Positions 53,176 through 61,858 of a DNA stretch of 64,000 nt are shown here, in pieces. The translations under genes and the position numbers were made by a program. The stretch spans positions 1 to 64,000 of the forward strand of contig JAIRYT010000051.1 of NCBI GenBank assembly GCA_031267675.1, in the 5' to 3' direction. The notes beneath the pieces are model-generated. The model did no database searches and was not told the DNA's origin. It saw nothing but the letters and a program-made list of their open reading frames with translations. Within the stretch, counting starts at the first letter, position 1; each line of letters begins with the position of its first letter. The stretch comes from Treponema sp. (GTDB taxonomy: Bacteria; Spirochaetota; Spirochaetia; Treponematales; Breznakiellaceae).

Positions 53176-55683
53176 TCAATGGTAGCCCCGCAGCACCATG
53201 GCTTCGGCGAGTGTTTCGGCGCGTTCCAGCGCCCGCAGAAAAAGCGGAACAATAATGGAAAAGGTCTGCCGTATTTTTCCGCCCCGCGAAAGCTGCGCGC
53301 TGACAATACGTTCCGCTTCTTCGCTTAATACCGGAACAAAACGCAGTGCAATGCCGATGGCAAGGCAGAGATCGCGCGCGGGAAACCCAAAACGCGAAAG
53401 CCGCCCGAGTACGCCGTTAATTGCCCGCATTGTCTCGCGCAGCGGCGTAACAGCCGAATACAGCGAAAGCAGCGACATAATCGCCGCGACCCGCATAACA
53501 AGCGAAAGCGCGCGGAGCAATTCCGTTACGGTTACGCCGACCCGCCATAAATGAAAAAGCTCCGCGCTTGTATCAAGGGCGGATGTATACAGCGCCTGAA
53601 CCGCGACAATAATACCAAGCCAGGGCGCCAGCGGACGGAGCCCGCGTAAAAGCCGGCGGGGACCGGCACGGCCGGCGGCGGCTCCGGCGGCAAGCACAAG
53701 CGCCAAAATTACCGGAGCAAAGAGTAAAGGCGGCCCCGCGATAACGGCGGTAAAGAAAAGCAAAAGAAGCGCCAGTTTTGTTTCGCCGCGAAGATTTCGT
53801 AACGGGGACGGCGGGTGGTCCCCCGCCGTAAACGTACGAAAAAATTCAAGCCCTGTCTTTCGGCGTCTGCCCCGGACACACGCTTTATGTCCGGCGTAAA
53901 AATCCGCCGCGCTGTTCCGGTTTTTGGGGAGCCTGTTTTTGGGGGTGTTTTTAAACATGTCCGGCAGTTCTTCCGCGCCCAGCGGAACCGTATTGGCGGA
54001 CAGCGCGCGGGCAAAGGCGCATGTCCAGGGCAGCGCCAGCCCCCAGCGGGGATTCCACAACGGTCCAAAAATTTGGCGCGGCGGACCAAAGGCCGCCATT
54101 GTTCCGTCTATCATCACGCCGATATAATCAAACAGTGACGCGGTCTCCATTGAATGAGTGGTAACAATAATTGTTTTTCCGCGCCGCCTGTTCCCGATCA
54201 ATGAAAGTATCTTTTGGCGGTGAATACCGTCAAGCGCGGCAAGCGGCTCGTCAAGAAGCAGTATATTGCTGTCCAGCGCCGCCGCTCCGGCAATGGCGGC
54301 GCGGCGTTTTTCGCCGCCGGAAAGCGTCCGGGTTTCCCGGTCGGCAAATTGTTCAAACGAAAGCCCCGTTTCCTCCATGGCGTCTTTGACGCGGGAGCGC
54401 AGGGCGGTACCGCCAATACCCGCGTTCTTTGGACCAAAGGCGATATCGTCGGCGACATACGTTTCAAAGAGGGCGCTTTCGGGACTCTGTACGGCAAGGG
54501 CCGCTCTTTGGCGCAGCAATCCAAGATTGGTTTTTGAATCCAGGGTGTCGCGGCCCTGCACAAGAACCGTTCCGTCCCGGGGCAAAAGCAGGGCGTTGAT
54601 ATGCTTAAGCACGGTTGATTTACCCGACCCGCTTTTGCCAATGAGCGCGACGCTGGAACCGGCGGGTACGGCAAAGGAAACAGCATTGATCCCCTGGGTG
54701 GTTCCCCAATATTCATGGGACACGGAGTGAAATTCAAGCGCGTTTGTATTCGCGGCGTTTGCCTTGTCTGTATTCTCGTTTACGTTTGCCGCGTCCGCGT
54801 CTCCGCGACCCAGCCATGCCTGCCGCAGGCTTTCCGGTATGAACGGACGGAGCGCGGCGGCCGCCTCTCCGCTGTCAAGGGAACGCGCGGTAAAACCGGG
54901 ATACAGCCGTGAAAGCAGGCGCAGCGCCTTGACCGGCTCGGGGATTGCGAAACCCCAGGCTTCAAGCCGGCCGCCGGCATTATTGATCGGCAATAGATCA
55001 AAGGGGCTTCCGTCATATACCAGATTCCCTTCGTTCAAAACAAGACAGCGTTTACAGGGCGACACCCCCCGGGGAAAAAGATCCTCCAGTGCGTGTGTTA
55101 CCGTAATTATGGTTTTTCCGGCTTTATTTAATTTTTCAAGCAGCAGCAAAAAATCATCGCGGCCCTGGGGGTCCAGCATGGAAACCGCCTCGTCAAGCAA
55201 AATAAGCTGCGCGTCCATGGCAAGAGCGCCCGCCAGGGCAAGCCGCTGGCGTTCGCCGCCCGAAAGAAACTGGGCCGCGCGGTTACGAAGATGGAGTAAA
55301 TTGCAGGCGGCAAGGGCGCCTTCGACACGGCGTTCTATTTCTTCTTTGGGAAGATCCAGATTTTCCGGCCCGAACGCAATATCTTCTTCGACGATGGAAC
55401 TGATAATTTGATCATCCGGATTTTGCAGCACCGTCCCCATGGTACAATGCGAAATTACTGTGCCTTCCGGCGGCTGCAGTATCGTGTTAATACAGCGGAG
55501 CAGGGTGCTTTTTCCTGATCCGTTCGCGCCGAGTACGGCGACATATTCGCCTTTACAGACGGTAAAATGAATTCCGCGCAGCACGGGCGCCTTTTCCGCG
55601 TCGTACGAAAATGTTAGATCCCGCACACTCAAGCACACTTCAGGCACTTCAGGCACTTCGGCTGTTTTATCGCGTTCACTCAC
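53176..55683 (-). CDS. Fused ECF energising module: EcfA-EcfA'-EcfT
   Basis: 835 residues. Domain 1 (~15-240): P-loop LGANGSGKSTLLRC, Q-loop LQNPDDQI, signature LSGGERQRLALAG, Walker B ILLDEAVSMLD. Domain 2 (~315-560): P-loop LIGKSGSGKSTVLKH, signature LSGGEKRRAAIAG, Walker B ILLLDEPLAALD. Domain 3 (~650-835): EcfT membrane protein (ALLLLFFTAVIAGPPLLFAPVILALVL) with the coupling motif AQLSRGG near the end. The three parts are normally separate proteins; here one chain carries them, giving a fixed 1:1:1 stoichiometry. Confidence 0.92.
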   Translation of the reverse strand: MSERDKTAEVPEVPEVCLSVRDLTFSYDAEKAPVLRGIHFTVCKGEYVAVLGANGSGKSTLLRCINTILQPPEGTVISHCTMGTVLQNPDDQIISSIVEEDIAFGPENLDLPKEEIERRVEGALAACNLLHLRNRAAQFLSGGERQRLALAGALAMDAQLILLDEAVSMLDPQGRDDFLLLLEKLNKAGKTIITVTHALEDLFPRGVSPCKRCLVLNEGNLVYDGSPFDLLPINNAGGRLEAWGFAIPEPVKALRLLSRLYPGFTARSLDSGEAAAALRPFIPESLRQAWLGRGDADAANVNENTDKANAANTNALEFHSVSHEYWGTTQGINAVSFAVPAGSSVALIGKSGSGKSTVLKHINALLLPRDGTVLVQGRDTLDSKTNLGLLRQRAALAVQSPESALFETYVADDIAFGPKNAGIGGTALRSRVKDAMEETGLSFEQFADRETRTLSGGEKRRAAIAGAAALDSNILLLDEPLAALDGIHRQKILSLIGNRRRGKTIIVTTHSMETASLFDYIGVMIDGTMAAFGPPRQIFGPLWNPRWGLALPWTCAFARALSANTVPLGAEELPDMFKNTPKNRLPKNRNSAADFYAGHKACVRGRRRKTGLEFFRTFTAGDHPPSPLRNLRGETKLALLLLFFTAVIAGPPLLFAPVILALVLAAGAAAGRAGPRRLLRGLRPLAPWLGIIVAVQALYTSALDTSAELFHLWRVGVTVTELLRALSLVMRVAAIMSLLSLYSAVTPLRETMRAINGVLGRLSRFGFPARDLCLAIGIALRFVPVLSEEAERIVSAQLSRGGKIRQTFSIIVPLFLRALERAETLAEAMVLRGYH

Positions 55684-55721
55684 GCGGGAAGTATACTACA
55701 ACAGGGCCGTTCTAAAACAGC

Positions 55722-56780
55722 TTACTTCTTGGCGATATACTTTCGCACGTCAATAGCCACCGCGATAACAATGATAAGACCGCGGATAATATACTGATAG
55801 TACGCGTTGACTCCAAGGAAGTAGAGGCTGTAGTTGATCGACTGGAGCAGTATGCTGCCTATGACCACGCCGACAATGGTGCCGACACCGCCAAAGAAAC
55901 TAACGCCGCCGATTACACAGGCGGAAATCGCGTCCAGTTCATAGTTGATTCCCGTGTTGGCGCCCACCGATTGTACGCGGGCGGCTTCAAGGAACGAGGC
56001 GATTCCGTAACAAACACCGGCCACAAGGTACACCAGCATAATGGTCTGGGGAACACTTACGCCGGAAACACGGGCCGCTTCTTCGTTGCCGCCGACGGCA
56101 AACATATTTTTGCCTAGTTTGGTACGGGTCCAGATTATATGCATAAGGACCGCGCATATAAGAAAATAAATTACCACAAAGGGCACTTTTATATCCCCGA
56201 TGGCAAAGGACCCCGCCGCCTTGTTAAGAAAGTTTTTTTCGAAGGTAGAAAGCGCCTGCGCGGTTCCCGAAGGCTGCGCCTCAATGTAAAGACAGGTGCT
56301 GCCATAGGCGATAAGCTGGGTTCCCAGCGTAACAATAAAGGGATGCATCCTTAGATACGCGGCGCCAAACCCGTTTATTAAACTAAAACAGACCGCGATG
56401 GCAATGGAAAGAAAAAGCGGTATTAACAGGTTTACCGGCTCGGTAATTCCCGGATAGTAGCGCGAAGAATAGGTAACCGACTGCACAAGAGAAGCGGTAA
56501 CGGCGGCGGAAAATCCCAGTACCCGCCCTATGGAAAGATCCGTTCCCGCCAGCACGATCAAGCCCGCCACGCCAAGCGCCAGAATGCCCTTGGTCGAAGC
56601 CTGTTTGATAATGTTAATCAGGTTGGAGATCGACGCGAATTTGGGATCGATTACCACCACGGTGATTAAAATCGCCACTAGAATAAAATACAGCGCATAG
56701 TTTAAAAAGAACGTAGTAACATCTTCCCGTTTAATGCCCTTCATTCTGTCCGACAGGGAAGCCTGGTTTAAAAATGACAT
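55722..56780 (-). CDS. Galactose/ribose-type ABC transporter permease (MglC-like)
   Basis: 352 residues with ~8-10 helices. LIVLAGTDLSIGRVLGFSAAVTASLV, INGFGAAYLRMHPFIVTLGTQLIAYG and FAVGGNEEAARVSGVSVPQTIM are MglC/RbsC hallmarks. It works with the ATPase at 56892 and the binding protein at 58511. A dispersed repeat separates it from the ATPase gene, an odd interruption within an operon. Confidence 0.94.
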   Translation of the reverse strand: MSFLNQASLSDRMKGIKREDVTTFFLNYALYFILVAILITVVVIDPKFASISNLINIIKQASTKGILALGVAGLIVLAGTDLSIGRVLGFSAAVTASLVQSVTYSSRYYPGITEPVNLLIPLFLSIAIAVCFSLINGFGAAYLRMHPFIVTLGTQLIAYGSTCLYIEAQPSGTAQALSTFEKNFLNKAAGSFAIGDIKVPFVVIYFLICAVLMHIIWTRTKLGKNMFAVGGNEEAARVSGVSVPQTIMLVYLVAGVCYGIASFLEAARVQSVGANTGINYELDAISACVIGGVSFFGGVGTIVGVVIGSILLQSINYSLYFLGVNAYYQYIIRGLIIVIAVAIDVRKYIAKK

Positions 56781-56834
56781 AGCCGTTCTCCGTTTCTGGC
56801 AGCCGCGGGGGTTACCGGCAGCTGTACCAGCAGA

Positions 56835-56895
56835 TTAATTCGCAAGCTGCGGCACCGCGCAGCAGATCGAGGATTGACCTTTAGGCCACTCCTAC
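56835..56895 (-). repeat. Dispersed three-hairpin repeat inside the mgl-like operon
   Basis: Minus orientation, with GACCTTTAGGCC (56876-56887), a degenerate middle stem and TTAATTCGC at the far side. Its GTAGGAG edge supplies the TAG stop codon of the ATPase gene (56894-56892). Confidence 0.75.
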
Positions 56896-58415
56896 ACGTA
56901 TCTTGCCGCAAGGCGCAGTATGGTTTCCTGTTCGCCGTCAACGCCGCCGAAATCCACGCCCCGTTTAACAACACCGCCGACGCGGCCGTTGCTCATTACA
57001 ATAATATTGTCGCAGATGCCCAGCAGCTCCGACATTTCAGAGGAAACCATAATAATTCCCTTGCCCTCTTTGGCAAGGTCTATGATCAGTTGATAGATCT
57101 CGTATTTGGCGCCCACGTCAATGCCCCGTGTCGGCTCGTCCAAAAGAAGCACTTCCGGATTGGTCAAGAGCCAGCGGCCCAGAATTACTTTTTGCTGGTT
57201 TCCGCCGGAAAGGTATTTAATACGGGTCTTTTTGCTGGGGGTTTTTACTTTAAGATCGCTGATAACCTTGTCCGCCGCCGCGTTCGCCCTGCCAAACCGT
57301 AAAAGGCCCGCGTTGATATAGGAATCGATGCTGCTGATAATCGAATTAAAAACAATGTTCCCTTCGGGAAAGATCCCGGTCGCGCGGCGCTCTTCGGTTA
57401 TCATGGCAAAGCCGTTTTTCATGGACTGCCCCGCATTGCGGTTGGCAATTACCTTTCCCTTGAATTTTATTTCGCCCCCCGCCCTGGTCATGGTGCCAAA
57501 AAGGGTGTTTAAAAGCTCGGTACGCCGCGATCCGACAAGGCCGGCCACGCCAAGTATTTCTCCTTTTCGGAGCGTAAAACTTACATCTTGACAGGTGGGC
57601 ATGTATTTTCCGGTAATTCCCGTACATTCCAAAAGCGGCTCGCCCGCCACATTTGTCTTGGGGGGAAAAAATTGTTCCATGTCGCGGTTTACCATAAGGC
57701 GGATAATTTCGTTTACCGGACAGTCTTTGGTAACATTGGTGGCGACCCATTTACCGTCGCGCATTACGGTTACTTCGTCGGATATCTTTCGGATCTCGTC
57801 CATCCGGTGCGAGATATAAATTATTCCCACATTCTTTGCGACAAGCATCTTCATTATTCTAAAAAGATGGTTTACTTCTTCTTCGGTAAGGGAAGATGTC
57901 GGCTCGTCCAGCACAAGCACTTTGGCGTCGGAGGACACCGCCTTGGCGATTTCTACCAGCTGCCGTTTTGACACGCTTAACCTGCCGATAATTTCGCGTG
58001 GATTAACATCGATCTCAAGATCGGTAAATATTTTTTTGGTGTCGCCGTACATTTTTTTGTGATCGACAAAGCCGTACTTCATGGGAAGCCGCCCAAGCCA
58101 CATGTTTTCCATTACATTTCTGCGAAGAATCTGGTTAAGCTCCTGATGCACCATGGCCACCCCGTTATCAAGCGCGTGGCGGGGATTGGTAAAATTTACC
58201 TCTTCGCCGTTCATCCTGATACTGCCCTTGTCTTTCCGGTAGATACCAAAGAGGCACTTCATCAGCGTACTTTTACCCGCGCCGTTTTCGCCCATCAGGG
58301 CGTGGACGGTCCCCCGCCGCAGTTTTAACTGGGCCTGATCCAGCGCTTTTACCCCGGGAAAGCTTTTGTCTATCCCGGTCATTTCCAGCAGCAAAGGCTG
58401 ATTTTCCGACGGCAT
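56892..58415 (-). CDS. Galactose/ribose-type ABC transporter ATPase (MglA-like)
   Basis: 507 residues, two nucleotide-binding halves. First: MGENGAGKSTLMKCLFG, signature LSVSKRQLVEIAKAV, VLVLDEPTSSLT. Second: GLVGSRRTELLNTLFG (degenerate P-loop), strong signature LSGGNQQKVILGRWL, VLLLDEPTRGIDVGA. The stop codon comes from the adjacent repeat. Confidence 0.94.
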   Translation of the reverse strand: MPSENQPLLLEMTGIDKSFPGVKALDQAQLKLRRGTVHALMGENGAGKSTLMKCLFGIYRKDKGSIRMNGEEVNFTNPRHALDNGVAMVHQELNQILRRNVMENMWLGRLPMKYGFVDHKKMYGDTKKIFTDLEIDVNPREIIGRLSVSKRQLVEIAKAVSSDAKVLVLDEPTSSLTEEEVNHLFRIMKMLVAKNVGIIYISHRMDEIRKISDEVTVMRDGKWVATNVTKDCPVNEIIRLMVNRDMEQFFPPKTNVAGEPLLECTGITGKYMPTCQDVSFTLRKGEILGVAGLVGSRRTELLNTLFGTMTRAGGEIKFKGKVIANRNAGQSMKNGFAMITEERRATGIFPEGNIVFNSIISSIDSYINAGLLRFGRANAAADKVISDLKVKTPSKKTRIKYLSGGNQQKVILGRWLLTNPEVLLLDEPTRGIDVGAKYEIYQLIIDLAKEGKGIIMVSSEMSELLGICDNIIVMSNGRVGGVVKRGVDFGGVDGEQETILRLAARYV

Positions 58416-58469
58416 GTTCGCTCCCTCGTTACTTTTCCAGCGACAGCTGTTACGCCGTGCTTTTAGAGA

Positions 58470-58489
58470 CCGGCGGCTCTCGCCGCCGG
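58470..58489 (-). terminator. GC hairpin after the binding-protein gene
   Basis: CCGGCGGC (58470-58477) pairs with GCCGCCGG (58482-58489) around a 4-base loop. The T-run is short, so it is more likely an mRNA-stabilising or attenuating structure between the binding-protein and ATPase genes. Confidence 0.6.
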
Positions 58490-58510
58490 ACTAACCTTTC
58501 GGTCAACTAA

Positions 58511-59551
58511 CTACTGGGTGATTTTGGCATAGGGAATACGAATCGAGTAGCCGTCACTTGCCATCGAATACGTTGTTCCGTCCAACCATCCCCTGCCCTG
58601 GATTTTGTTAATGGCAAGAAGAATATTGGCCCGGCCCATCGCGTCGCCGTCCTGTTTTACCGTAGCGGTCATACCGCCGGACTTGATTGATTCCAGAGCG
58701 CCGTCTACCGCGTCAACGCCGATTACGACCGCGTTGGGGGCGCCGGCGTCGCCGGTGTTGTAGCCGACGCTGTTGAGGGCGGCCAGAGCGCCAAGCGCCA
58801 TCTGGTCGTTGTTGGCGAATACCACTTCGATGTTTTCTGCGCCGTACTGGGCGATCGTCGCGGTCATGGCGTCCTGAGCGGCGGCCTGATCCCAGTTACA
58901 CACCAGTGTCTGACCAAGCTGGCGGAGGGTAAGACCGTTCGCCTGGGCGGTTTCGACGCTGTACTGACTGCGGGCAATCGCTTCCGGATTGTTCGGCTCG
59001 CCCATAAACATGACATAGTTAAGAGTGCCGTCTCCGTTCTTGTCGATTGAAGGATTGGCTTTGTAGAGATCTGCAAGGATTTCGCCCTGCATATCACCGG
59101 CCTCGCGGGGAGAAGTTCCCACAAAAATCGAACCGGGGCCAAGAATGGTGTCCTGCCGCGTGTCCTCGGTGGGTTCCTTGTTATAGAACAGGAAGGGAAC
59201 CCCGTTCTCCTGCGCAAGATCAACAAGCGTTTTGCCGGAAGCGACTTCGGCTACGTTGATAATGACAAAATCGGGCTTGCTGGCAAACATGATGGTTGCC
59301 TGATCGGTCTGGGTCGCCATGGAATCGTTTGCGTCCTGAAGATCCAAATTGATTTTGAGTCCCCGTTCCGCGCCGATTTCCCGGGCGTAATTGATCATCG
59401 CCTGCCGAACCGTTGAGCCGTAGGCGTCGTCATATTTCCAGACAAGAACGCCGATATTAAGCTCGTTTTCCGCTTTTGTGCTGCCGCCCCTGCATTGGAC
59501 AAGCGAGAACGCCAACAGAACCGCAATTCCAACTACTAATACCTTTTTCAT
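58511..59551 (-). CDS. Galactose-type periplasmic binding lipoprotein (MglB-like)
   Basis: 346 residues; GGAGGAAG before the ATG. Lipoprotein-like signal MKKVLVVGIAVLLAFSLVQC. The mature protein has the MglB pattern including an EF-hand-like calcium loop (DKNGDGTLNYVMFMG), FANNDQMALGALAALN and VVIGVDAVDGALESIKSG. The ligand may be galactose, but the next operon upstream is a BMC with deoxyribose-phosphate aldolase, so a pentose or nucleoside ligand is also possible. Confidence 0.92.
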   Translation of the reverse strand: MKKVLVVGIAVLLAFSLVQCRGGSTKAENELNIGVLVWKYDDAYGSTVRQAMINYAREIGAERGLKINLDLQDANDSMATQTDQATIMFASKPDFVIINVAEVASGKTLVDLAQENGVPFLFYNKEPTEDTRQDTILGPGSIFVGTSPREAGDMQGEILADLYKANPSIDKNGDGTLNYVMFMGEPNNPEAIARSQYSVETAQANGLTLRQLGQTLVCNWDQAAAQDAMTATIAQYGAENIEVVFANNDQMALGALAALNSVGYNTGDAGAPNAVVIGVDAVDGALESIKSGGMTATVKQDGDAMGRANILLAINKIQGRGWLDGTTYSMASDGYSIRIPYAKITQ

Positions 59552-59622
59552 TTCTTCCTCCTCAAATATTAAACAAAAGCATAGGCCTTTGTCTTTTACC
59601 TTTTTGGTTTTCCTTCTGTGGT

Positions 59623-59651
59623 ATTATAAGAGCCAAAAATTGATTTGTCAA
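59623..59651 (-). promoter_or_regulatory. Consensus sigma-70 promoter of the mglBAC-like operon
   Basis: Minus strand: TTGACA (59651-59646), 17 bp, TATAAT (59628-59623). Both hexamers are perfect. Its upstream edge overlaps the tail of the terminator ending the BMC operon. Confidence 0.9.
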
Positions 59652-59654
59652 CAG

Positions 59655-59675
59655 AAAAAGCGTGTTCGTACACGC
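59655..59675 (-). terminator. Rho-independent terminator of the BMC operon
   Basis: Read on the minus strand: GCGTGT, loop ACGA, ACACGC, then TTTTT. The T-run lies directly against the -35 box of the next promoter. Confidence 0.75.
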
Positions 59676-59683
59676 ACCGGGAG

Positions 59684-59764
59684 GCTGTTTTTGCTGTTTT
59701 TGCTGTTTTTGCTGTTTTTGCTGTTTTTGCTGTTTTTGCTGTTTTTGCTGTTTTTGCTGTTTTT
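59684..59764. repeat. Nine perfect copies of a 9-bp tandem repeat
   Basis: The unit GCTGTTTTT is repeated nine times without error, followed by a variant GCGGTTGCC. It lies between the deoC stop and the BMC terminator, i.e. in the 3' untranslated part of the BMC mRNA and ~35 bp upstream of the -35 box of the next operon. Confidence 0.9.
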
Positions 59765-59809
59765 GCGGTTGCCCTTTTAGCCGTTCCTATTCTTCCGTAC
59801 GGGCATGAT

Positions 59810-60586
59810 CTATGGGGAGCGCCGGTCCAGTTCGTTTACCACGGCGAATGTCGCCGACATGCCGATGCGGTCCGCACCCGCCGCCAGTATTTGGAGCGTC
59901 CGTTCCAGGGTTTTAACGCCGCCGTCAATCTTGATCCCTACCGTATCCCCTACAAGACCGCGTACAAAGCGGATGTCGGCTTCTTCGGCCTTTTTTCCGC
60001 TAAGGGCGTTCGAGATTTTTACAAAATCCAGGCCGCATTCCCGAATAAGCGAAAGTACGGTTTTCTTTTCCTCGTCATTGTACAGCGACTGCTCATAAAT
60101 CGCTTTGAGCCGGCAGCCGCCCCGCGCCATGTGCGAAAGTTCCTGCAGTTCACGGCGGGCGGCGTCTGTTTCCCCCGACTTGATCGCCAGCGCATTGACC
60201 GCCACATCCATTTCCGCCGCGCCCCTGCGCATACATTCGCGTAATTCGGCGCTTTTTGCCGCGGCGGAGCAGGCGCCGTGGGGGAAGCCGGCCGCCGAAC
60301 AGACGGCGACGCCGCTTTTAGCCAAAACATGCGCGGCGCAGTCTACATAATAGGGCGACACCACCACCGCGGCGATACCGCAGACTGCGGCAGTTTCGCA
60401 CTCGGCGATAATTTTTTTACGGGTGATCGCCGGATCAAGCAGGGAATGTTCCAGTCTGCCGGATATCTGCCGCGGACGATCCGTCCGCGGAACGCTCAAA
60501 ACAGGCCGGTCGTCTTCAACATAAATGGAGCTGTCCAGCGCCTTGTTGGTCGCTTTGACAATTTCTTCTATTGCGGCGTTATTCAC
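59810..60586 (-). CDS. deoC: Deoxyribose-phosphate aldolase with N-terminal BMC-type extension
   Basis: 258 residues. The aldolase core starts at LEHSLLDP (residue 45). Schiff-base Lys190 (DFVKIS), proton-relay Lys219 (VGIKIDGGVK) and Asp127 (AEMDVAVNALAI) are all present; the usual KTSTG is altered to KISNA. It cleaves deoxyribose-5-phosphate to glyceraldehyde-3-phosphate plus acetaldehyde. Residues 1-20 (MNNAAIEEIVKATNKALDSS) form an amphipathic helix, followed by a linker absent from free DeoC proteins, the architecture of an encapsulation peptide. It overlaps the EutN gene by 4 bases and is last in the BMC operon. Confidence 0.9.
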   Translation of the reverse strand: MNNAAIEEIVKATNKALDSSIYVEDDRPVLSVPRTDRPRQISGRLEHSLLDPAITRKKIIAECETAAVCGIAAVVVSPYYVDCAAHVLAKSGVAVCSAAGFPHGACSAAAKSAELRECMRRGAAEMDVAVNALAIKSGETDAARRELQELSHMARGGCRLKAIYEQSLYNDEEKKTVLSLIRECGLDFVKISNALSGKKAEEADIRFVRGLVGDTVGIKIDGGVKTLERTLQILAAGADRIGMSATFAVVNELDRRSP

Positions 60587-60882
60587 GGGGTTGCTCCCTT
60601 TTGCCTGGGCGGAGTTCCAATGGTAACGCTGTCAAGGACTCCGCAAATGGTATAGTCGGCGATAAGTTCGCGGTCGCCGGTAAACATGTTGGCCGCGCCG
60701 CCGTCGATATTTACCAACACCGTGTCTCCGATTCCCGCATCGGCGGCGTCAAGGGCAATCTGCCGCGCGCCGTCGGGAGATCCGTCGGGGTTTACAAATT
60801 CGACAATCATCAACTTATAGCCGTGAAAACCCCTGTCCTTAACCGTAGACACCAGGTTTCCAACAACTTTTGCGATCTTCAA
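60583..60882 (-). CDS. BMC pentameric vertex protein (EutN/CcmL family), copy 1
   Basis: 99 residues. MKIAKVVGNLVSTVKDRGFHGYKLMIVEF and GIGDTVLVNIDGGAANMF are the EutN/CcmL fold signature; GxGDxVLV is conserved. Pentamers close the vertices of the polyhedral shell. It lies between the BMC-H gene and deoC, with a 28-base gap and a 4-base overlap respectively. Confidence 0.92.
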   Translation of the reverse strand: MKIAKVVGNLVSTVKDRGFHGYKLMIVEFVNPDGSPDGARQIALDAADAGIGDTVLVNIDGGAANMFTGDRELIADYTICGVLDSVTIGTPPRQKGATP

Positions 60883-60910
60883 GAATTACTTCCGGTGTTT
60901 GGAGACCGCA

Positions 60911-61180
60911 TTATTTGGGGAGTATCCCTTCAACATCGTCATGGGGAGAAGGAATCACATGGAGTCCGTAGAGTTCTCCTACTGTTTTGGCCGCCGCCGC
61001 TCCCGCGTCAACCGCCGCTTTGACCGCGCCGGTGTCGCCGCGTACCATTACGGTTACCAGTCCGCTGCCAATCTGTTCCTTGCCGATAAGGCGCACATTG
61101 GCCGCCTTGACCATGGCGTCCGCCGCTTCAATCGCGCCGATAAGGCCCCTGGTTTCTACCAGTCCCAACGCTTCTTTCAT
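60911..61180 (-). CDS. BMC-H hexameric shell protein, copy 1
   Basis: 89 residues: single BMC domain with [26 protein letters not shown], pore loop around GSGLVTVMV, and [32 protein letters not shown] (PduA/EutM/CsoS1 type). It forms shell facets with a small central pore. It is nearly identical to copy 2 at 61471 through the first 85 residues, indicating recent duplication. AGGAGG precedes the ATG. Confidence 0.95.
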   Translation of the reverse strand: MKEALGLVETRGLIGAIEAADAMVKAANVRLIGKEQIGSGLVTVMVRGDTGAVKAAVDAGAAAAKTVGELYGLHVIPSPHDDVEGILPK

Positions 61181-61203
61181 ATTAATCCTCCTGACATTAG
61201 TTT

Positions 61204-61470
61204 CTACAACGCTTCGTTGTAGCTGTCAATAAAACCTACAATCGCCGCGTCCACCGGGCATAAATCCTGGCGGAACATTTTTGCGGCTTCCTTTGATCCG
61301 ATAAGGTATACAAAATCATCCGGGCCGGCCTGGCGGGTCGAATCGGCGGCGACAATCGTAGCGCCTTCTTTTCCGTTCTCCAGCACCTTTACGGCAAGAA
61401 GGGGAATATTCGCCAGATGCGGTTCCTTAATGCTGGCAACTACCGTTCCGGTAACTCTGCCGGTATACAC
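61204..61470 (-). CDS. BMC pentameric vertex protein (EutN/CcmL family), copy 2
   Basis: 88 residues: [31 protein letters not shown], then [28 protein letters not shown] and [13 protein letters not shown], the typical EutN sequence. It differs clearly from copy 1, so the shell has two kinds of vertex protein. It abuts the upstream BMC-H gene with no gap. Confidence 0.92.
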   Translation of the reverse strand: MYTGRVTGTVVASIKEPHLANIPLLAVKVLENGKEGATIVAADSTRQAGPDDFVYLIGSKEAAKMFRQDLCPVDAAIVGFIDSYNEAL

Positions 61471-61773
61471 CTATTTTTTCCCCTGGCCTTCCGCCTGAGC
61501 CGGAATCGAAGGAAGGATTCCTTCGACGTCATTATGCGGCCGGGGAATAACGTGCAGACCATAGAGGTTGCCCACCCGTTTTGCCGCTTCCGCGCCGGCG
61601 TCGACTGCCGCTTTGACCGCGCCGACATCGCCCCGGACCATAACGGTTACCAGTCCCGAACCAATCTGCTGCTTTCCTACAAGCACCACATTGGCCGCCT
61701 TTACCATGGCGTCGGCCGCTTCAATCGCGCCGATAAGACCCTTGGTTTCTACCATTCCCAATGCTTCCTTCAT
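61471..61773 (-). CDS. BMC-H hexameric shell protein, copy 2
   Basis: 100 residues. Same BMC-H domain as copy 1 ([49 protein letters not shown]) with a C-terminal extension [12 protein letters not shown]. The differing position-38-to-42 surroundings (KQQIGSG versus KEQIGSG) leave the pore loop unchanged, so the two may form mixed facets. Confidence 0.95.
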   Translation of the reverse strand: MKEALGMVETKGLIGAIEAADAMVKAANVVLVGKQQIGSGLVTVMVRGDVGAVKAAVDAGAEAAKRVGNLYGLHVIPRPHNDVEGILPSIPAQAEGQGKK

Positions 61774-61858
61774 ATTTACTCCTTGTTATCATAGAGCCGC
61801 ACAGGCGGCCCGGATTATTCTTTGCGGTCAAGACCGCGCTTGCTTCCATATACTACTG

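Noticed and set aside
59684-59764. Possible CRISPR array
   Set aside because: Units are 9 bp with no spacers; it is a simple tandem repeat.
59645-60244. Long open frame with an Ala-Val-Phe tandem repeat region
   Set aside because: It is only the translation of the 9-bp tandem repeat followed by antisense of deoC; no ribosome binding site and no plausible protein after the repeat.
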